NCBI RefSeq assembly: GCF_007680605.1
Contig: NZ_VEIO01000001.1
Coordinates: 1,054,001 to 1,118,000 of the forward strand
Origin: Paenibacillus xylanexedens
Lineage (GTDB): Bacteria > Bacillota > Bacilli > Paenibacillales > Paenibacillaceae
DNA: 64,000 nt
Direction of reading: 5' to 3'
Position numbers and translations under genes: made by a program. Positions within the stretch are counted from its first letter, which is position 1; each line of letters opens with the position of its first letter. The notes under the pieces were generated by a model. It was not told the DNA's origin, did not search any database, and worked only from the letters and a program-made list of their open reading frames with translations. This document shows, one piece after another, positions 59,798-64,000 of this stretch.

Positions 59798-59834
59798 ACC
59801 TTACCGCTCATTCGGCGGAAAACGAGGTCAAGTA

Positions 59835-59880
59835 AGACTCGAAGCTGATCGCCCAGTGCGATTGCGGTTTCGGGTCTTTT
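59835..59880 (+). terminator. Terminator after the AraC/GyrI gene
   Basis: GACTCGAAGCTGATCGC pairs with GCGATTGCGGTTTCGGGTC around CCAGT, followed by TTTTGG. Confidence 0.85.
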
Positions 59881-59979
59881 GGTCTTTTGGTATAAAACCT
59901 AGGTTCAGGTGTTTATAAGGGTTTCTTTTCGGATAAAACATATTAACGGGTGAATTGCTTCACAAGAGAAGAAAGCGAG

Positions 59980-61683
59980 GTGGGTGTTATCGTTTGGTGG
60001 AAGGAAAGTGTGGTATATCAGATTTATCCGAGTAGCTTCAAAGACAGCGACGGAGACGGATATGGCGATTTGCAGGGGATCTATGAGAAGCTTGATTATT
60101 TGCAAAAGCTGGGCGTAGACGTCATTTGGCTGTGTCCCATCTATGATTCCCCAGGTCATGATAACGGATATGACATCCGTGATTACTACGCTATTTTACG
60201 AAAATATGGCACGATGGAGGACTTTGACCGGCTACTTGCTGAAGCGCATAAGCGTGGACTCAAAGTCATGATGGATCTTGTGCTGAATCATACTTCGGAT
60301 GAACATGCCTGGTTTGCGGAATCCCGTTCTTCCAAAACCAATGCAAGGCGTGACTATTACATCTGGCGTTCCGGTAAAAACGGACAGGTGCCGAACAACT
60401 GGGAGTCTTATTTCGGGGGTTCAGTATGGAAGCATGACCCGGAAACGAACGAATATTACATGCATCTATACTCGGAGCATCAACCCGATCTGAACTGGAA
60501 TAATCCGAAGATGGCTGAAGAAATGTACGAGATGGTGCATTGGTGGCTGGAAAAAGGGGTAGATGGCTTCCGCTTTGACGCAGTTGCCCATATCGCCAAA
60601 GCCGATGGCTTACCCAATGCACATAACCCGAACAACCTGCCTGTCGTACAGGCGTATGAGCTGTTTTCCAATCTGGATCAGGTCCATTCCATCCTCCGCA
60701 AGTTAAATCAGATGATACTGAAGCCATACGGCCCGATGACGGTGGGAGAAACCTCGGGGCTAGGGCCAGAACAGGCTTTAGCTTATGTCGGTACGGATCG
60801 GGATGAATTAAACATGGTGTTTCAGTTTGAGCATATGTTCATTGATGCCCAGTCCTCGGGCATTGGGAAATGGAACTATAAACCTTGGAAGCTCACGGAG
60901 CTAAAAGAAATCATGAGCCGTTGGCAGACGGTGCTGCACGGCCGGGGCTGGAACGCCAACTATATGGGCAATCATGATCAGCCGCGCCCGGTTTCGCGTT
61001 TTGGAGATGATGGTAAATACCGCGTGCGTTCTGCACAAATGCTGGCAACATGGATGTTAACGCTGGAAGGCACGCCGTATATCTATCAAGGGGAAGAGAT
61101 TGGCATGACCAACGTAGCGTTCCCTGACATAGACCAATATCGGGATATCGAAACTAAAAATTATTACAATCACTATATCGGGCAAGGGAAATCCAAGCAT
61201 GAGGTGATGGAGGCCATCTGGCTGAAGAGCCGGGATAATGCACGAACACCGATGCAATGGGATGAATCGGAGCATGCCGGTTTTACCGCAGGTAATCCTT
61301 GGATCGAAGTGAACAGCAATTATAAGGATATCAATGTAGCGGACGCGGAGACGGACCCACATTCCATCCTGCATTATTACCGTAAATTAATAACACTGCG
61401 GAAGCAAAACCGGGTGTTGATTTACGGAGCATACCAACTGCTTTTGGCGGATGACCCGGAAATTTATGCATATACACGTACACTGAATGATGAGCAGTGG
61501 TTAATCGTGATGAATTTCAGTTCAAACGAGCCAGAGATGATATGGCCAGAAGGCTGGAATGCAGAAGACAGCAAATTCATGATTGGCAACGTGAGCAGAC
61601 GGTATTCAACCGATGATGGAGCTATTTTGTTGCAACCATATGAAGCAAGGGTGTATTGCAAAAAGCGTAAGAGCGGCGAGTAA
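59980..61683 (+). CDS. GH13 alpha-glucosidase / oligo-1,6-glucosidase family enzyme
   Basis: This GH13_31-type intracellular enzyme of about 567 residues hydrolyses short alpha-glucosides. It opens WWKESVVYQIYPSSFKD. The catalytic residues lie in GVDGFRFDAVAHIAK (nucleophile Asp), MTVGETSG (acid/base Glu) and MGNHDQPRPVSRFG (Asp). The residue after the nucleophile is Ala; alpha-1,4-preferring members usually have Ala there and 1,6-specific ones Val, so an alpha-1,4 preference is suggested. Starts are unclear: GTG at 59950 and 59980 are in frame, and AGAAGAAAGCGAG favours 59980. Confidence 0.9.
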   Translation: MGVIVWWKESVVYQIYPSSFKDSDGDGYGDLQGIYEKLDYLQKLGVDVIWLCPIYDSPGHDNGYDIRDYYAILRKYGTMEDFDRLLAEAHKRGLKVMMDLVLNHTSDEHAWFAESRSSKTNARRDYYIWRSGKNGQVPNNWESYFGGSVWKHDPETNEYYMHLYSEHQPDLNWNNPKMAEEMYEMVHWWLEKGVDGFRFDAVAHIAKADGLPNAHNPNNLPVVQAYELFSNLDQVHSILRKLNQMILKPYGPMTVGETSGLGPEQALAYVGTDRDELNMVFQFEHMFIDAQSSGIGKWNYKPWKLTELKEIMSRWQTVLHGRGWNANYMGNHDQPRPVSRFGDDGKYRVRSAQMLATWMLTLEGTPYIYQGEEIGMTNVAFPDIDQYRDIETKNYYNHYIGQGKSKHEVMEAIWLKSRDNARTPMQWDESEHAGFTAGNPWIEVNSNYKDINVADAETDPHSILHYYRKLITLRKQNRVLIYGAYQLLLADDPEIYAYTRTLNDEQWLIVMNFSSNEPEMIWPEGWNAEDSKFMIGNVSRRYSTDDGAILLQPYEARVYCKKRKSGE

Positions 61684-61795
61684 GCAATGCGCAAGCGGCG
61701 TATGAAAGTGATTATTATGCATAGCTAGCTGACGAACGTAACAAGGATGGCAGTTTTGCGCTCGCGCAGCGTTCTGAATTATAATAATCTAAAAA

Positions 61796-61844
61796 TATAA
61801 GTTGAGTTTTTTTGTTCACACAGCAACGGAGAGGACAACTTATA
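61796..61844. repeat. Short copy D of the palindromic repeat
   Basis: This 49-base element has perfect 9-base ends TATAAGTTG and CAACTTATA. Its interior TTCACACAGCAACGGAGAGG corresponds to the left arm of the full copies. It sits in the leader of the UPF0173 gene, ending 9 bases before its AGGAGG site. Confidence 0.7.
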
Positions 61845-61866
61845 TTAAAGTCAGGAGGAATATGAA

Positions 61867-62559
61867 TTGTTGAATATTACGTACCACGGACACTCCAGTG
61901 TACAACTGGGCACAGAAAATAAATCACTCATGATTGATCCATTTTTGCGTGGCAATGAGTTGGCGGTAACCAAACCAGAGGATATCAAGACGGATGTAGT
62001 CCTGCTGACACATGCGCACATGGATCACATTCTGGATGCTGAACCGATTGCCAAAGCCAACAATGCCAAAGTGGTGGCGATTGTGGAATTGGCTACATAT
62101 ATGTCGTGGAAGGGGCTTGATACCCTCGGCATGAATATGGGCGGTACGGTAGATCTTGAATTCGCCAAAGCGAAAATGATTCAGGCGTTCCATACGTCCG
62201 GCATTGTGCTGGAAGAAGAACAGCGGATTATGTATGCAGGTTTGCCTGCCGGATTTATCATTGATATTGGTGGCAAAACGGTTCTACATGCTGGCGACAC
62301 AAGCCTGTTTGGCGATATGAAGATGATTGGGGATCGGCATCAAATCGATGTTGCCTTCCTGCCGATTGGCGGACATTATACGATGGGGCCTGAAGATGCA
62401 TTACAGGCAGCGGAATGGTTTAATGCCAAACTGACGATTCCCGTACATTATGACACGTTCCCCGCGATTCGTCAGGATGCAGAGAATTTTGTGCAGCAGC
62501 TGGCTTCCAAAGGGTTGGAGGGTCGTGTACTGGCACCTGGTGAGTCCATTTCCCTGTAA
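61867..62559 (+). CDS. UPF0173 metal-dependent hydrolase (metallo-beta-lactamase fold)
   Basis: The 230-residue hydrolase of the metallo-beta-lactamase superfamily (YtkL type) has the metal motif LLTHAHMDHILD (HxHxDH), a further ligand in VLHAGDTSLFGDMK, and the terminal PVHYDTFP histidine. The family is widespread and its substrate is not known. The start is TTG at 61867 behind a perfect AGGAGGAATATGAA site; the ATG at 61862 is in another frame and stops at once. It is monocistronic. Confidence 0.9.
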   Translation: MLNITYHGHSSVQLGTENKSLMIDPFLRGNELAVTKPEDIKTDVVLLTHAHMDHILDAEPIAKANNAKVVAIVELATYMSWKGLDTLGMNMGGTVDLEFAKAKMIQAFHTSGIVLEEEQRIMYAGLPAGFIIDIGGKTVLHAGDTSLFGDMKMIGDRHQIDVAFLPIGGHYTMGPEDALQAAEWFNAKLTIPVHYDTFPAIRQDAENFVQQLASKGLEGRVLAPGESISL

Positions 62560-62599
62560 AAAGGAAGCTGGTTTGAGGTCAGATCCATATTCATTATAA

Positions 62600-62647
62600 A
62601 AGGCGAATGATGCGTCAAGAAAGATGATGCGTCATTCGCTTTTTTTG
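62600..62647 (+). terminator. Terminator after the UPF0173 gene
   Basis: AGGCGAATGATGCG and TGCGTCATTCGCT pair through GCGAATGA/TCATTCGC, followed by seven T residues. Confidence 0.9.
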
Positions 62648-62793
62648 TGCTGAGCATTCAATTTAAAGGGCAATTGTTGGTCACTATCACAAAATGAACG
62701 AAATGGCATTGTAGCTTGAAAGACAGCAATGTTATAAAAAGTTACACGGAAACCAACCGGATATCCGAAACGATTGCAAACGGGGGAGCGTTC

Positions 62794-64000
62794 ATGACAT
62801 TTGTAAAATCTTTATTTTTTCAGATCATTGCAGCAGTAATCATCGGTATTGGAGTAGGTATGTTGTGGCCCGATCTGGGGAGTCTATTGCAACCCTTGGG
62901 TACAGGTTTTATCAAATTAATCAAAATGCTGATTGCACCGTTAATTTTTATGGTCATCGTTACAGGTATCGCTAAAATGGGTGATCTGAAGTCTGTTGGC
63001 CGAATCGGGCTTAAAGCAATTTTGTGGTTCGAGCTTGCCACAACGGTTGCACTTGTGCTTGGTTTATGCACAGCCAATCTGCTTCGTCCAGGGGCGGGAA
63101 TGAATGTAGATCCCGCCAGCATTGACGCCAGCGGAATCGAGGCAAAAACAAAGGGGTCCGAGCTTCCGCATACGGTTGATTTTATGTTGAACATTATTCC
63201 AACAAGTGTCGTGGATGCCTTTGCCCAGAATGCCCTGCTGCAAGTGCTGCTTGTTGCCTGTCTGTTCGGGGTTGCCTTGGCAGCCACGGAGAGCAAGGCT
63301 AAGGAAAATGTACTGAACCTGATGGAGCAGCTACTTGGGATTGTGTTCCGAATGATCGGTTACATTATGAAGCTGGCTCCGATAGGCGCTTTTGGTGCAA
63401 TGGCCTACACTATAGGGGCGTACGGCGCTTCCACCCTTTCCTCCTTTGGATTGTTAATATTGGCTTGTTACGGCGCTGCTCTGTTATTCCTGTTGCTGTT
63501 AGCGCTGGCTGCCTGGTGGATTACAGGGCTGAACTTTATACAGTTTGTCCGATACACTCGTTCAGAAGTGATGCTCGCGATTGGAACAGGCTCATCAGAA
63601 GTTGTGATGCCGCGTATGATGGACAAGCTGACGAAGGCGGGGTGTGATCGTGCAGTGGTTGGACTGGTGGTGCCTACGGGATACTCATTTAATCTGGACG
63701 GGGCTTCCATCTATCTATCGTTAGCGACGGTCTTTGTTGCTCAGGCTGTCGGCATTGACCTGACCTTGGGTCAAGAGATCACCATTCTGCTGGTGCTGAT
63801 GCTAAGCTCGAAAGGCATGGCGGGTGTTCCCGGTTCGGCGTTTCTTGCTCTGTCAGCTACGGCGGCGGCAGTGAATGCTTTTCCGGTAGCAGCAGTGGCT
63901 CTGCTGCTTGGTGCAGACCGCTTTATGGATACGATGCGTGTTTTTACGAACCTGATGGGGAACTGTGTAGCGGCATTTGTCGTTGCGAGATGGGAAGGAT
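62794..64000 (+). CDS. Dicarboxylate/amino acid:cation symporter, DctA-like (3' end outside the window)
   Basis: About 402 residues of a DAACS family transporter are present; the frame runs open to the window edge. It starts TFVKSLFFQIIAAVIIGIGV after GGGGGAGCGTTC. It has repeated hydrophobic helices, the serine-rich re-entrant loop AIGTGSSEVVMPRMMDKL, VVPTGYSFNLDGASIYLSLA in helix 7, and SSKGMAGVPGSAFLALSA in the second hairpin. This pattern fits C4-dicarboxylate (succinate, fumarate, malate) or glutamate/aspartate uptake with Na+ or H+; NLDG with GVPGSAF resembles DctA. A weak cre-like sequence at 62765-62778 may bring carbon control. Confidence 0.9.
   Translation, partial: MTFVKSLFFQIIAAVIIGIGVGMLWPDLGSLLQPLGTGFIKLIKMLIAPLIFMVIVTGIAKMGDLKSVGRIGLKAILWFELATTVALVLGLCTANLLRPGAGMNVDPASIDASGIEAKTKGSELPHTVDFMLNIIPTSVVDAFAQNALLQVLLVACLFGVALAATESKAKENVLNLMEQLLGIVFRMIGYIMKLAPIGAFGAMAYTIGAYGASTLSSFGLLILACYGAALLFLLLLALAAWWITGLNFIQFVRYTRSEVMLAIGTGSSEVVMPRMMDKLTKAGCDRAVVGLVVPTGYSFNLDGASIYLSLATVFVAQAVGIDLTLGQEITILLVLMLSSKGMAGVPGSAFLALSATAAAVNAFPVAAVALLLGADRFMDTMRVFTNLMGNCVAAFVVARWEG

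Noticed and set aside
62765..62778. cre-like CCGAAACGATTGCA just before the dctA-like gene
   Set aside because: It matches 12 of 14 positions but misses the leading TG, and it sits against the ribosome binding site; kept only as a remark in the gene entry.

Overview
The window is chromosomal DNA from a Gram-positive, endospore-forming Firmicute, most likely Paenibacillus. The grounds are strong GGAGG-type ribosome binding sites, a spore-coat transglutaminase (Tgl), an LtaS-type lipoteichoic acid synthase, a Btr-type AraC/siderophore-binding regulator, a CYP102 P450-reductase fusion and the ribulose monophosphate pair HxlA/HxlB. There are no rRNA or tRNA genes, no CRISPR array and no intact mobile element. 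About 47 protein genes are supported, mostly on the plus strand, in short operons separated by clear intrinsic terminators.

Layout. 1-5.9 kb: Old Yellow Enzyme-type oxidoreductase, DeoR regulator, OsmC protein, DUF2062 protein, AEC transporter (minus), 6-phosphogluconolactonase. 6.2-8.1 kb: hxlA-hxlB and an HxlR regulator (formaldehyde fixation/detoxification). 8.2-10.7 kb: M3 oligopeptidase and a DUF2500 protein. 10.9-16.2 kb: rhamnulokinase, a second DeoR regulator and lutABC. Rhamnose breakdown yields L-lactaldehyde/L-lactate, so this operon appears to link rhamnose use to lactate oxidation. 16.5-19.8 kb: CYP102 fusion. 19.9-22.9 kb: small basic protein, Gfo/Idh dehydrogenase and a divergent AraC regulator with a candidate cre site between them. 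22.9-28.7 kb: tightly packed seven-gene operon (RidA, GNAT, APH-type kinase, large methyltransferase, histidine phosphatase, DEDDh exonuclease, small acidic protein). 28.7-30.7 kb: AT-richer accessory patch with a decayed IS3-type left end, an unrecognised secreted protein and a frameshifted Imm8-like remnant. 30.7-33.6 kb: iron-siderophore binding lipoprotein and Btr-like regulator, each behind a Fur box. 33.7-38.4 kb: a PPDK-like protein that has lost its catalytic residues, a dispersed repeat, and an LTA synthase. 38.4-42.8 kb: luciferase-like monooxygenase, metallophosphatase, thioredoxin-like ferredoxin, PpaC, and a divergent IF-3 paralogue behind a leader hairpin. 42.8-50.1 kb: tgl (minus), hybrid histidine kinase, a KhtT N-domain-like small protein, a DUF3153-type lipoprotein, a 30-residue membrane protein, and a second M3 peptidase. 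50.2-62.6 kb: iron alcohol dehydrogenase, GH32 sucrase, a long structured leader, glgC-glgD-glgP, AraC/GyrI regulator, GH13 alpha-glucosidase, UPF0173 hydrolase. 62.8 kb to the end: a DctA-type dicarboxylate symporter cut by the window edge.

Two themes stand out. Central carbon and storage metabolism is spread over several clusters (rhamnose/lactate, RuMP, sucrose, glycogen, alpha-glucosides, dicarboxylates). A family of short palindromic-ended repeats (two full copies of about 230 bp and two internally deleted copies of 49-65 bp) sits in intergenic regions. A degenerate relative appears to underlie the leader and first codons of glgP.
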